A program made the position numbers and the translations under genes. 64,000 nt of DNA from an uncultured Flavobacteriales bacterium (GTDB lineage Bacteria; Bacteroidota; Bacteroidia; Flavobacteriales_D; CAJJDF01): contig CAKZNB010000049.1 of assembly GCA_937129365.1 (NCBI GenBank), positions 1-64,000 on the forward strand. The letters run 5' to 3'. The notes under the pieces are model-generated. The model was not told where the DNA came from. It did no database searches and saw only the letters and a list, made by a program, of their open reading frames with translations. Below are positions 43,698-52,557 of the stretch, piece by piece (the first letter of the stretch is position 1; the number at the start of each line of letters is the position of its first letter).

Positions 43698-45623
43698 TTA
43701 GTTTTTTAAATCGTAAATCGCTTTTTTGTTTATTATTACTGGGTATTTTTCTTTTAATGATTTTACCCACTCTGTTTCTAAATATTGTTGGTAATCAGAG
43801 ATTACAGAGCCTCTTACGTCATTTAGTTCTTTAGGTTGCGGTGGTAGTACCTTAAATATTCTTAAAAAGACAAATTTTCCATCAATTACACGAGGTAATG
43901 TAACTCCTTCATTCAATTTAAATTGCTCAAGCGTTTTATTACCAGTAACTTCAAAGAGTCCTTTCTTAGCTGTTAAATTCAATTGAGAATCTTTATTCTT
44001 TTCAGCCAAAATATCTTGAGCAGTTTTACTAGAGTCTTTTGCTAATTCTAACGCATCAAACACCACATCTTTTTTAGGAGAAGAGTATATCTCTCCATCT
44101 ATTCTTCTTTTCCACACATATTTTCCGTTTTGTGTTTCAAAAAACTCTTTAAGCCCTGTTGTATCTTCACTTGACTTACCCCATACCTCGTTGTCAGATA
44201 TTTCAAATAATAGAATTCCATCTTCAAATTCTTTTACAAGAGCTTTATATTCTGGATATTTATTTGAGAGCTGAGATTTTTCGTATTCGAAAAAATAATT
44301 ATTTACAAATTCTTCATAACTAGACTCAATATCTTGTTGAGAATTTGGTAGATTTTTTGTTAAATACTCTCTAAATTCTGAAACAGGGACTTTTGTTTTG
44401 CATTTAAAAAATCCTTTTTCTTTTTTGAATTTAAAAGCTGTTTTACTGTCATCTGTATTAAGCCTTCCAATTACCTCATTACTAAAGCTATTTTTTATCC
44501 AACTCGAAGATTTGTCCTTGTATCCGTATTCTTTTTTTAATTTATTGATAAAATAGATTTTAGATTTTTTACTTCTATCGCCTCTACTAAGATTACTATT
44601 GATTTCCGAAAGTAACTCTTCGTAACTTCCAATTGGTTCTTGGTCTATTTTTTTTACAATATGCCAACCATAAGAAGTCCTGAAAGGTTCAGAAATATCT
44701 CCTTTGTTTTTTAAGCTAAAAGCTACTTTTTCAAATTCAGGAACCATTCTTCCTGAAGTGAACCACTGCAATTCTCCACCATTTTTGGCACTTGTATTGT
44801 CTTCAGAATATTCTTGTGCAAGTACTTCAAACTTTCTTTTTTCATTAATGAGAAGTGAGTAAATTTCTTTAATTTTTGATTCAGAGTTTTTTTCAGCATT
44901 GGCATCACCACCTTTTGGTACTTTAATGTAAATATGAGCTACTTTAACCTTTCCTTGGTTTTCTCTTTTATCAGTTACATTAATTAAATGATAACCATAT
45001 TGAGTTTTTACAGGGTTAGAAATTTCACCAACTGGTGTATTGTATGCAGCTTCTTCAAAAGGATAAACCATTTGAAAAACAGTAAAATACCCTAGATTTC
45101 CTGCGTAACCCAAATCGCCTTCACTTCCAGCAGCCGAAGGGTCTTTCGAGTATTTAATAGCAGCATCTCCAAAAGAAATAGTGCCATCAGTTATTTCTTT
45201 TCTGATTTTTATTATTTCATCATAGGCATTAGGTCCGTCAATTAAAATATGGCTAGCTTTTATCTCCCATTTTTTTCGTTCATAAGCTTCCCTTTTAAGC
45301 TCTTCTGTTGCAGTAGAATCAGTTAAATATTTTTCGGCAGATTTGGCAACATATCCAGCTAACTCATTTTTAAGTCTAGGAATAGTATCCAGCCCTTTTG
45401 CTTTAGCATCGGCAACTTTTAGTTTAAATTTCACAAACATATCAGTATACTGATCTAATGAAATTCTGTCAAATTTTGCGTCAGGATTGTTTTTTGTGTA
45501 GTTATATAAGAATTCATCTTTTCTTATTTCTTCACCATTAATAGTAATCAACACAGGGTTGCTTTGTGCAAAAACTGTTGAAGCGAAAATAAAGATTAAA
45601 CAAGTAAGTAGTATATTTTTCAT
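43698..45623 (-). CDS. Periplasmic parvulin-type peptidyl-prolyl isomerase (SurA-like)
   Basis: 641 residues. Signal peptide MKNILLTCLIFIFASTVFAQ. Two parvulin domains are visible: ASHILIDGP...GDLGYAGNLGYF (about 120-215) and VAHIYIKVPKG...NGGELQWFTSGRMVPEFEKVA (about 228-330), each ending in the GYHLI/GWHIV strand. The C-terminal 300 residues have no recognised domain. It helps fold outer-membrane proteins, as SurA does. Confidence 0.85.
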   Translation of the reverse strand: MKNILLTCLIFIFASTVFAQSNPVLITINGEEIRKDEFLYNYTKNNPDAKFDRISLDQYTDMFVKFKLKVADAKAKGLDTIPRLKNELAGYVAKSAEKYLTDSTATEELKREAYERKKWEIKASHILIDGPNAYDEIIKIRKEITDGTISFGDAAIKYSKDPSAAGSEGDLGYAGNLGYFTVFQMVYPFEEAAYNTPVGEISNPVKTQYGYHLINVTDKRENQGKVKVAHIYIKVPKGGDANAEKNSESKIKEIYSLLINEKRKFEVLAQEYSEDNTSAKNGGELQWFTSGRMVPEFEKVAFSLKNKGDISEPFRTSYGWHIVKKIDQEPIGSYEELLSEINSNLSRGDRSKKSKIYFINKLKKEYGYKDKSSSWIKNSFSNEVIGRLNTDDSKTAFKFKKEKGFFKCKTKVPVSEFREYLTKNLPNSQQDIESSYEEFVNNYFFEYEKSQLSNKYPEYKALVKEFEDGILLFEISDNEVWGKSSEDTTGLKEFFETQNGKYVWKRRIDGEIYSSPKKDVVFDALELAKDSSKTAQDILAEKNKDSQLNLTAKKGLFEVTGNKTLEQFKLNEGVTLPRVIDGKFVFLRIFKVLPPQPKELNDVRGSVISDYQQYLETEWVKSLKEKYPVIINKKAIYDLKN

Positions 45624-45695
45624 ATAATAGAGTTAAAAATTTAAGACAACTAATTTAGCTTTTTTTTGGTAATTATAGTAAGTAAGTTGTAAAAC

Positions 45696-47165
45696 CTATT
45701 TCAAACTGTAGTTTGGCGCTTCTCTTGTGATTGTAACATCATGAGGATGACTCTCTTGAATACTTGCCGAAGTAATTTTAATAAACTTAGCTTCTTTCAA
45801 AGTTTCAATGTCTTTTGAACCGCAATATCCCATTCCAGACCTCAATCCCCCAATTAATTGGTGCATTACTTCACTCAAATACCCTTTAAATGGAACTCTC
45901 CCAGAAATTCCCTCAGGCACTAATTTTTTATCGTCATTTTCAGAATCTTGGAAATATCGATCTTTTGAGCCTTTTTTCATTGCTTCTAAAGATCCCATTC
46001 CACGATAAGTTTTGAATTTTCTTCCTTGGTATATCACAGTTTCTCCTGGTGATTCTGCAACTCCTGCAAACATAGAGCCTAACATTACTGAACTTGCTCC
46101 TGCCGCTATTGCTTTTACAATATCACCAGTAAATCTTATTCCACCATCTGCAATTACAGGAACTCCTGTTCCTTTTAGCTCTTCAGCTACATTCATTATA
46201 GCTGATAATTGTGGAACTCCAACACCAGCAATAATTCTAGTTGTACAAATTGAGCCTGGCCCAATTCCTACTTTTACAGCATCTGCACCGTTGTCAACCA
46301 ACATTCTGGCAGCTTCTGCTGTAGCTACATTTCCTACAATTACTTCTAATTCTGGATATTTTTCTTTTACTAATTTTAATTTGTCAACTACTCCCTGCGA
46401 ATGCCCATGAGCTGTATCAATAACTATTGCATCAACTCCAGCACCAACCAATGCTGCTACTCTCTCAAGCGTATCATGAGTTACTCCTACGGCAGCACCT
46501 ACTCTTAGTCTCCCATGCTCATCTTTACAAGAATTTGGATGTTTTTTTACTTTAATAATGTCTCTGTAAGTTATTAATCCAGTTAGTTTGTTTGATCCAT
46601 CTACAATTAATAATTTTTCAATTTTATGTTGTTGAAGAATATCTTCTGCTTTTGCTAAAGAAATATCTTTGTTTTCAGCTGTTACAAGATTTTCAGCTGT
46701 CATTACTTCAGTGATTTTCTTTTCTTTTTCTTTTTCAAAACGTAAATCACGATTAGTTACAATTCCTTTTAATAAGCCATCAGAATCTATTACAGGAATT
46801 CCTCCAATTTTGTATTCTGCCATTAAATTTAGTGCATCGCCAACAGTAGCAGTAATATTAAGTGTAACAGGGTCAGTAATCATACCACTTTCACTTCTCT
46901 TTACTTTTCTTACTTCTTTTGCTTGAGATTCAGCGGACATATTTTTATGAATAATTCCCATTCCTCCTTGTTGAGCAATAGCAATCGCTAACTCAGATTC
47001 TGTAACTGTATCCATCGCTGCGGATAGGATGGGAGTTTGAATAGAAATGTTTTTTGTGATTTTGCTTTCTAAGGTTACTGCATTGGGCAATACATTAGAA
47101 TAAGCTGGGATTAAAAGGACATCATCGTAGGTTAGTCCTTCTTGTGCAATTTTGGAATGTAACAT
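45696..47165 (-). CDS. guaB: IMP dehydrogenase
   Basis: It oxidises IMP to XMP with NAD, the first step to GMP. The N-terminal barrel ([17 protein letters not shown]), tandem CBS domains (about 95-215) and the catalytic loop [15 protein letters not shown] with active-site cysteine are present, followed by the [10 protein letters not shown] flap. The ORF track starts at 47195, but a perfect TATATTTG -7 element at 47200-47193 overlaps that codon, so the ATG at 47165 ([10 protein letters not shown], 489 residues) is chosen. Confidence 0.95.
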   Translation of the reverse strand: MLHSKIAQEGLTYDDVLLIPAYSNVLPNAVTLESKITKNISIQTPILSAAMDTVTESELAIAIAQQGGMGIIHKNMSAESQAKEVRKVKRSESGMITDPVTLNITATVGDALNLMAEYKIGGIPVIDSDGLLKGIVTNRDLRFEKEKEKKITEVMTAENLVTAENKDISLAKAEDILQQHKIEKLLIVDGSNKLTGLITYRDIIKVKKHPNSCKDEHGRLRVGAAVGVTHDTLERVAALVGAGVDAIVIDTAHGHSQGVVDKLKLVKEKYPELEVIVGNVATAEAARMLVDNGADAVKVGIGPGSICTTRIIAGVGVPQLSAIMNVAEELKGTGVPVIADGGIRFTGDIVKAIAAGASSVMLGSMFAGVAESPGETVIYQGRKFKTYRGMGSLEAMKKGSKDRYFQDSENDDKKLVPEGISGRVPFKGYLSEVMHQLIGGLRSGMGYCGSKDIETLKEAKFIKITSASIQESHPHDVTITREAPNYSLK

Positions 47166-47192
47166 GAGAGTTGGCTTTTCTTTAATTGCGTG

Positions 47193-47200
47193 CAAATATA
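47193..47200 (-). promoter_or_regulatory. -7 promoter element of guaB
   Basis: Minus-strand TATATTTG is a perfect TAnnTTTG match that overlaps the upstream candidate start, supporting the ATG at 47165. Confidence 0.5.
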
Positions 47201-47245
47201 CGGTTTATTTTTTAGGTTTTTTTGATTTTGAAATATTAAATTTCT

Positions 47246-48664
47246 TTACAATCTAAAACTAATAAACCGAATCAACTTCTTTTTGAAATTAGTATAGGGA
47301 GGAAAGATAGTTTTAAGAGTAGTAAAACCAACTCTTTGCTTTAAAATTGAACGCTGGTTCGAAAATTCTTGAAAGCCATATTTTCCATGTGCCTTGCCAA
47401 TTCCACTGTGATTTACTCCGCCAAAAGGCAGGTGAGGTTGTGCAAATTGAATGGTGGTTTCATTAATTGCGGTAGTTCCCGAACTGGTATTATTCAAGAT
47501 TAATTGTTTATTTTTTCTGGATTTACTGAAAATATAAAGTGCTAAAGGTTTTTCCGTTTTGTTAATGTTTTCAATTACTTCTTCTAACTTTTTGTAGGTA
47601 AGAATTGGTAAAATTGGTCCAAAAATCTCTTCTTGAAAAATTGGGTTTTCGATTGAAATATCTGAAATAAGAGTAGGAGAGAGGAAGTTGAAGTTCTCAT
47701 CTCTTTCTCCGCCATGAATTAGTTTTCCTCCTGAGCTTATTGTTTTATCTAATAAATCAGTTAGTCTGCCAAAGTGAATAGAATTCACAATCTTGGTTTT
47801 TGTTTTATCTGATTTAGGGTATTGAATTTCAATTTGTTCAATGAGTTTTTCTTGTAATTTTTCAGCTTTACTCTCATGCACATAAATGTAATTGGGAGCA
47901 ATACAAGTTTGTCCAGAATTCAAAAATTTACCCCACACAATTTTTTGTGCAGCATCTTTCAAATTTGCTGTTTCATCAACAATAGTTGGATTTCTTCCAC
48001 CTAATTCTAAAGTTACGGAAGTCAAGTTTTTTGCAGCTGCTTCCATCACTATTTTACCCACTTTGGGGCTTCCCGTAAAGAAAATATGGTTAAAGGGTAA
48101 TTTTAAAATTTCAGTTGTAATTTCCACATCTCCTTGAATTACAGTTATTTCTTTTTTATCAAAAAGTTCTGATACCATTCTCTCAATTAGATTGGAAGTA
48201 TTGGGTGTGTGTTCACTGGGTTTTATGATTACAGAACATCCTGCTCCAATTGCTGAAACTAATGGTCCAATGCATAAATTAAATGGATAATTCCAAGGAG
48301 CAATAATTAGCGAAACTCCTTTTGGCTCATAAATAACTTTTGAACTTGAACCTAAAAAAGCTAATGGAGTTGAAACTGATTTGGTTTCTGCCCAATTTTC
48401 TAAATGAGCATAATGCTGTTTTATTTCGTCAATCATAGGTTTTATTTCAGTGAGTAAAACCTCTTCTTCTCCTTTTTCAAAATCTTTATAGATTTCTTCA
48501 CAGATAAGTTTCTCATTCTTTTTAATCCAGTTGTGAAGCGATTTTAGTTTTTTCAATCTCTTTTTTATCGGGCTATCACTTAATTCTTTGAGAAAATACG
48601 CTTGTTGAGAATTAAATAAATGTTGGAATTGATTTTTCATTCTATAATTTACATTATTTTTCAT
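47246..48664 (-). CDS. Aldehyde dehydrogenase (class 3-like)
   Basis: 472 residues. NAD-dependent oxidation of aldehydes to acids. The cofactor region IIAPWNYPFNLCIGPLVSAI, the catalytic glutamate in LELGGRNPTIVDE and the nucleophile in SGQTCIAPNY are present. The C-terminus is basic and hydrophobic (KKLIRFISFRL), as in membrane-associated class 3 enzymes. The start is ambiguous: 48664 overlaps cinA by 11 bases, while the internal ATG at 48640 (MKNQFQHLF) leaves a 13-base gap. Confidence 0.88.
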   Translation of the reverse strand: MKNNVNYRMKNQFQHLFNSQQAYFLKELSDSPIKKRLKKLKSLHNWIKKNEKLICEEIYKDFEKGEEEVLLTEIKPMIDEIKQHYAHLENWAETKSVSTPLAFLGSSSKVIYEPKGVSLIIAPWNYPFNLCIGPLVSAIGAGCSVIIKPSEHTPNTSNLIERMVSELFDKKEITVIQGDVEITTEILKLPFNHIFFTGSPKVGKIVMEAAAKNLTSVTLELGGRNPTIVDETANLKDAAQKIVWGKFLNSGQTCIAPNYIYVHESKAEKLQEKLIEQIEIQYPKSDKTKTKIVNSIHFGRLTDLLDKTISSGGKLIHGGERDENFNFLSPTLISDISIENPIFQEEIFGPILPILTYKKLEEVIENINKTEKPLALYIFSKSRKNKQLILNNTSSGTTAINETTIQFAQPHLPFGGVNHSGIGKAHGKYGFQEFSNQRSILKQRVGFTTLKTIFPPYTNFKKKLIRFISFRL

Positions 48665-49889
48665 TCAATATCAACTGTCTCAACATATTAAAACCTGCCA
48701 GTGCAGATTGGGAAATATTTCTTTCTCTGTTATTACCAAAACTAAATCTTTTTGAAACAACTTGAGTTCTGCTAGAAACTGAAATCCAAACTGTGCCAAC
48801 TGGCTTATCAGGTGTTCCACCAGTAGGACCTGCAATTCCCGAAATAGCAATTGAATAGTCGGTATTGTATTTTTTTCTTACTTCTTCACTTAATATTTCA
48901 ACAACTTGCTCACTTACTGCCCCATTTTCAAGTAAAATAGATTTTGGCACATTGAGTTCTTTTTCCTTGATATCATAGGAATAGCAAATAATGCTCCCTT
49001 CGTAAAAGCTTGAGCTGCCTGGTGTTTTAGTAAGTAGATGAGAAGCAAAACCACCTGTGCAACTTTCTGCTAGTGAAATGGTTGTGTTTTTTTCTTTTAA
49101 GAGATTTGCCAAAGTTTCTTGCATGGTAATTATTCCTTCCCCAAAAATATACTCGGGAATAATAGGGTATAATTCCTCGCAAAATTTGTCAACTAATTCC
49201 ATGTCGTTTTTATAACTAGTTACTCTCAGTTTTACTAAACCTGGGGAGGGTAAATAGGCCATATCTAATTCAGAACTACGTAATCTTGTTTCCCAATCTT
49301 CAATAATTTCTGCTAAATAGGACTCTCCAATTCCATGCGTAAGAATTGTTCGGTGAGCCAACTCCTGAAGTTTGAATTGTTCTTTTATTTTTGGAAAAAC
49401 ACCAGTTTCCATTAGGTGTTTCATTTCATAAGGTACACCGGGCATAGAGACAAAAACTTTTCCATTTCTCTCAAACCACATTCCTGAGGCAGTTCCCATT
49501 TTGTTTGGCAACACTGTGCAAGATTTTGGCAACATGGCTTGCATTTCATTTGATTTTAAAAATGGTTTGTTTCTGAAAGCAAAAAAGGTTTTAATCTCTT
49601 CTAAAACTTCCTTGTTTAATTCTAATTCCGTATCAAAATAATCGCACAACACTCTTTTGGTTATATCGTCTTTGGTAGGCCCTAAACCTCCTGTAATCAA
49701 AACTAAATCCGAACGAGATTCTGCTAGTTTCAATGATTCTATGATGTCCTCATACGAATCGCTTATAGTAGAAGTTCGGTTATTTTTGATTCCAATTTTG
49801 GCAAGTTCTTGCCCCATCCAAGTGGCATTGGTATTGACAGTTTGCCCAATTAAAATTTCGTCTCCAATGGAAATTATCTCTGTTTTCAT
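48654..49889 (-). CDS. cinA: CinA-family nicotinamide-nucleotide amidase
   Basis: 411 residues. An N-terminal molybdopterin-binding-like domain (MKTEIISIGDEILIGQTVNTNATWMGQEL; LVLITGGLGPTKDDIT) and a C-terminal amidase domain (TISLAESCTGGFASHLLTKTPGSSSFYEGSI; SGIAGPTGG) occur in the usual order. It recycles nicotinamide mononucleotide and may bind competence regulators, but here it is not with recA. It may be co-transcribed with the aldehyde dehydrogenase gene. Confidence 0.93.
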   Translation of the reverse strand: MKTEIISIGDEILIGQTVNTNATWMGQELAKIGIKNNRTSTISDSYEDIIESLKLAESRSDLVLITGGLGPTKDDITKRVLCDYFDTELELNKEVLEEIKTFFAFRNKPFLKSNEMQAMLPKSCTVLPNKMGTASGMWFERNGKVFVSMPGVPYEMKHLMETGVFPKIKEQFKLQELAHRTILTHGIGESYLAEIIEDWETRLRSSELDMAYLPSPGLVKLRVTSYKNDMELVDKFCEELYPIIPEYIFGEGIITMQETLANLLKEKNTTISLAESCTGGFASHLLTKTPGSSSFYEGSIICYSYDIKEKELNVPKSILLENGAVSEQVVEILSEEVRKKYNTDYSIAISGIAGPTGGTPDKPVGTVWISVSSRTQVVSKRFSFGNNRERNISQSALAGFNMLRQLILNEK

Positions 49890-49947
49890 TCTTCTTTTTT
49901 AATGAACTAAATGTACGAAATGTTGAGTTTGGAAGAGGGTAATATTA

Positions 49948-50193
49948 TCATTTTTTAATCCAAGACCAAAATTCAACTAGGATAGAGGTAATCCCAAGTC
50001 CAATACCAGTATTGAACATTGTAGTTCCTAATGGCCAGTGTTGAATTTGAAATACTGCTCCAACAGAAATTATAACTGCAGCTGTTATGAATAAATAGTT
50101 TTTTAGACTTTCTTTTTTCTCTTCAAAATTAAGAATGGATCGAAACAGGTTAATAAACCATAATAAACCAATTATTCCTGAGATTAGCATCAT
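49948..50193 (-). CDS. Small two- or three-helix membrane protein
   Basis: 81 residues with helices MLISGIIGLLWFINLFRSIL, NYLFITAAVIISVGAVFQI and MFNTGIGLGITSILVEFWSW. The VGAVFQIQHWPLG stretch recalls the GldL helix and related Bacteroidota proteins, but it is far too short to be GldL. Function unknown. Confidence 0.5.
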   Translation of the reverse strand: MMLISGIIGLLWFINLFRSILNFEEKKESLKNYLFITAAVIISVGAVFQIQHWPLGTTMFNTGIGLGITSILVEFWSWIKK

Positions 50194-50259
50194 TATTTTC
50201 TTATACTGTAGGTCGTATCGAATAAAAACCCAAAGTGTAATTAATGAAATAATATGGAT

Positions 50260-50457
50260 TTATATTATGTAATCGGTAATCTTCTTCTCTTTCTTCGTAA
50301 GATTGAATACTAGATTTGAGAGTAAAAGACCTCCAAATCCAATTTTCAATATTGAATTAGTGAAAGCAAAACTGACATTAAATAGCTTAAGGAAAAGAAA
50401 AATAACTATTATTAATCCAAAAATTTGCATCCATAGTTTAAGTGTATCTCTTTTCAT
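50260..50457 (-). CDS. Small two-helix membrane protein
   Basis: 65 residues from the ATG at 50457 (MKRDTLKLWMQIFGLIIVIFLFLKLF). The ORF track starts further upstream, overlapping the DUF1059-like gene; the internal ATG lies 2 bases after that gene and is preferred. Two hydrophobic helices and a basic C-terminus are visible. Function unknown. Confidence 0.45.
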   Translation of the reverse strand: MKRDTLKLWMQIFGLIIVIFLFLKLFNVSFAFTNSILKIGFGGLLLSNLVFNLTKKEKKITDYII

Positions 50458-50458
50458 T

Positions 50459-50686
50459 CTATAATCTTCTAAACTCTTCTCTTTTCTCAGCAAACCATTT
50501 ATTCATAGCTTCTGGATTTTTCATCAGTTCCATCATTTCGCCCATTGCTTGCATGTGAGCAGGTTCTTGTTGATGATACATCTCTGTGCCATGCTGTTTG
50601 CTTAGTTCTGCCATTTCTTCAAAAGTATTGGCTTCAAACTCTAGGTCGCAAGCTCCGCCTAATTGTTTACAAGTCATTGTTTTCAT
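50459..50686 (-). CDS. DUF1059-like small protein
   Basis: 75 residues. The opening MKTMTCKQLGGACDLEFEANTFEEMAELSKQHG is typical of the DUF1059 family, with two cysteines (C6 and C13). Role unknown. Confidence 0.7.
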   Translation of the reverse strand: MKTMTCKQLGGACDLEFEANTFEEMAELSKQHGTEMYHQQEPAHMQAMGEMMELMKNPEAMNKWFAEKREEFRRL

Positions 50687-50694
50687 AGCTATTT

Positions 50695-51009
50695 TTAGTT
50701 TTGTGGTTGTGGTTTTAATTCAATGTCTTTATTAATTGGAATCTCATCGGATTTAATATATCCATCTTTCTCTACGATTACTTTCTTTTTTTGGTTCATA
50801 TAACAACCAAGTCCCCAAGTAATATACCTTAATTTGTATGCTCCAGTACTATCTGTATATACAAAAGTAGAGGGTGAATTGCTTAAACAAACCTTTGCTC
50901 TAACGATAGGCAATTCCGTTTTTTCGTCTATCACTTTACCTCCAGATATTTTTACACAATCGCAGGAAATAATTAATAAGAATGTTAATATGAAAAAGAT
51001 GTGTTTCAT
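50695..51009 (-). CDS. Small lipoprotein with a carboxypeptidase regulatory-like fold
   Basis: 104 residues with a lipobox in LIISC (C near 16). GGKVIDEKTELPIVRAKVCL and VYTDSTGAYKLRY form the typical beta-sandwich of CarboxypepD-reg-like domains. It lies 8 bases before the DUF1059-like gene on the same strand. Function unknown. Confidence 0.55.
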   Translation of the reverse strand: MKHIFFILTFLLIISCDCVKISGGKVIDEKTELPIVRAKVCLSNSPSTFVYTDSTGAYKLRYITWGLGCYMNQKKKVIVEKDGYIKSDEIPINKDIELKPQPQN

Positions 51010-51012
51010 TAG

Positions 51013-51396
51013 TTATTTGCTTTTAATGCAATTATATGTTATTCTATAGCCACCTCCTTGACCTCCACCTTCACTATAATAATCTATTTTGTTATCACTA
51101 ATTGAAATAGTTTTGTAGTTTCTGCCACCTCCATTTCTTCGATAAACTTGCCCATCCCAAATAGAATCAATGTGAATTTTTAAACCCAATACTTCTATAT
51201 GTCTCTTATCTTGTTTCACTTCTACTGTTTCATAGTAAGAGGAATCAATATGTGTTGGAGCTCCATCATAGTATACATAGTTGACCTCGCATTCGTAAGT
51301 TCCAGATAATTTTTTTGCACGATGTTTTTTACAACTAAATGAGATATTGAATAGAATTATGCAAATTATTAAAAGTCTAACTATATTTTTCATCAT
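51013..51396 (-). CDS. Small lipoprotein of unknown function
   Basis: 127 residues; a hydrophobic start and lipobox-like ISFSC near residue 22. YECEVNYVYYDGAPTHIDSSYYETVEVKQDKRHIEV is strand-rich. It overlaps the upstream small membrane protein gene by 20 bases and is followed by the carboxypeptidase-like lipoprotein after 3 bases. Confidence 0.5.
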   Translation of the reverse strand: MMKNIVRLLIICIILFNISFSCKKHRAKKLSGTYECEVNYVYYDGAPTHIDSSYYETVEVKQDKRHIEVLGLKIHIDSIWDGQVYRRNGGGRNYKTISISDNKIDYYSEGGGQGGGYRITYNCIKSK

Positions 51397-51604
51397 GTAA
51401 ATTTTTGGTAAAAAACATATAAAAAAAATATGCCCAAATTAAGCATGGAACAATTATTACAACATAGATTCCATAATTTAATAGCAATAGAATTCCTACG
51501 AAAATAAAAGCATAAAACAGAAGTACATATTTTAGTGCTTTTAGAGCATTTTTGTTAAAATCAAAGTAATAGCATAGGAAAAGTAACATGATTCTAAGAT
51601 ACAA
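51377..51604 (-). CDS. Small membrane protein
   Basis: 75 residues with two helices (MYLRIMLLFLCYYFDFN; KYVLLFYAFIFVGILLLLNYGIYVVIIVPCLIWAYFFYMF). No domain is recognised. Its start lies inside the terminator region, which weakens confidence that it is expressed. Confidence 0.35.
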   Translation of the reverse strand: MYLRIMLLFLCYYFDFNKNALKALKYVLLFYAFIFVGILLLLNYGIYVVIIVPCLIWAYFFYMFFTKNLHDEKYS

Positions 51605-51637
51605 AAAAAAGCCCTCCCGAAGAGTCGGGAAGGCTTA
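51603..51637 (-). terminator. Rho-independent terminator after the redoxin lipoprotein
   Basis: On the minus strand AAGCCTTCCCGA / TCGGGAGGGCTT folds around a short loop and is followed by eight T. It closes the gene that ends at 51662. Confidence 0.8.
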
Positions 51638-51661
51638 TAATAATTTATTGTGGGTTACAAA

Positions 51662-52498
51662 TTAGTGCCCATGTCCTTTGTGATCATCTTCTTTCTTTAC
51701 TCTTTTGATTGAGCATCCCATGTGTTTTGTAACAGGTTTTGCAATTTCAGTTCCAGCAACTAATGCAGTCATAGCATCAGATAACCAATTTTCTTTTACT
51801 TCTTCTTTCTTATCTACATTGTCGTCAATTGCTCCTGTGTAAACCAATTCATGATTGGCATTAAATAAGAAAACATGAGGAGTTGTTCTAGCATTAAAAG
51901 CATCTGCAACTGTGTGGTTTGCATCTACTAAATAATTAATATCAGTGTAATTTGCAGTTTTTGCATGAGCTATCATTTCATCGAATGAATCAACTCCATC
52001 TCTTTTTGCTTCGTTAGAGTTTATCAACGCAAATCCAATTTCATTTTCTTTTGCCATTTTTGCAATGTCATTGTATCTGTTTTCCCATCCTTCAGATTTG
52101 TCTCCATTTCCTACCACAAATGGGCAAGTATTACAAGAAAAAATGATTAATGTCCCATTAGCTTTAGCCAAATCAGCCATTTTCATTTCAGTTCCAGAAA
52201 TATCTTTCATTGATGCTTCCAAAGATGGATTCATTGTTCCGATAGACATCATTTCATCTTTTTTGTCTTTTGAGCAACATTCCATTTTACAGCCAGGCTT
52301 GCAATCTCCTTTTTTAGTACAAGATTTTTTATCTCCTTTGTGTTCACACTTTTCTTTACATTCTTTTTTGCATTTTTCACTTCCGTGTTCACAGTTTTCT
52401 TTTTTACATTCTTCAGCACATTCAGTTTTAGAATCTGCATTGTTTCCGCAAGCAAATAAAAATAATGCTGCTGTAATTGTTAAAAATAAGTGTTTCAT
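51662..52498 (-). CDS. Redoxin-family lipoprotein with a Cys-rich N-terminal insert
   Basis: 278 residues. Lipobox LFAC (C17) follows a signal peptide. Residues about 22-78 carry 11 cysteines with charged spacers (KCKKECKEKCEH; DCKPGCKMECC). The C-terminal redoxin domain (ASMKDISGTEMKMADLAKANG; CNTCPFVVGNGD) has a CxxC motif. The ending DDHKGHGH is His-rich. Thiol-based electron transfer in the periplasm is expected from the redoxin domain; the Cys and His clusters suggest metal binding (inference). A well-spaced promoter (TTG-N19-TACTTTTG) lies directly upstream. Confidence 0.7.
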   Translation of the reverse strand: MKHLFLTITAALFLFACGNNADSKTECAEECKKENCEHGSEKCKKECKEKCEHKGDKKSCTKKGDCKPGCKMECCSKDKKDEMMSIGTMNPSLEASMKDISGTEMKMADLAKANGTLIIFSCNTCPFVVGNGDKSEGWENRYNDIAKMAKENEIGFALINSNEAKRDGVDSFDEMIAHAKTANYTDINYLVDANHTVADAFNARTTPHVFLFNANHELVYTGAIDDNVDKKEEVKENWLSDAMTALVAGTEIAKPVTKHMGCSIKRVKKEDDHKGHGH

Positions 52499-52527
52499 TT
52501 TGTTTGTTTTTGTTGTTAGATTAGGTG

Positions 52528-52557
52528 CAAAAGTACGTCTTTTTTATGTTAATCCAA
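52528..52557 (-). promoter_or_regulatory. Promoter of the redoxin lipoprotein
   Basis: Minus-strand TTG (52557-52555) and TACTTTTG (52535-52528) are exactly 19 bases apart, a full Bacteroidota consensus match. The -33 part overlaps the 3' end of the propeller-protein gene. Confidence 0.6.

Noticed and set aside
46012-46410. 132-residue ORF opposite guaB
   Set aside because: It is the complement of a strongly conserved gene.
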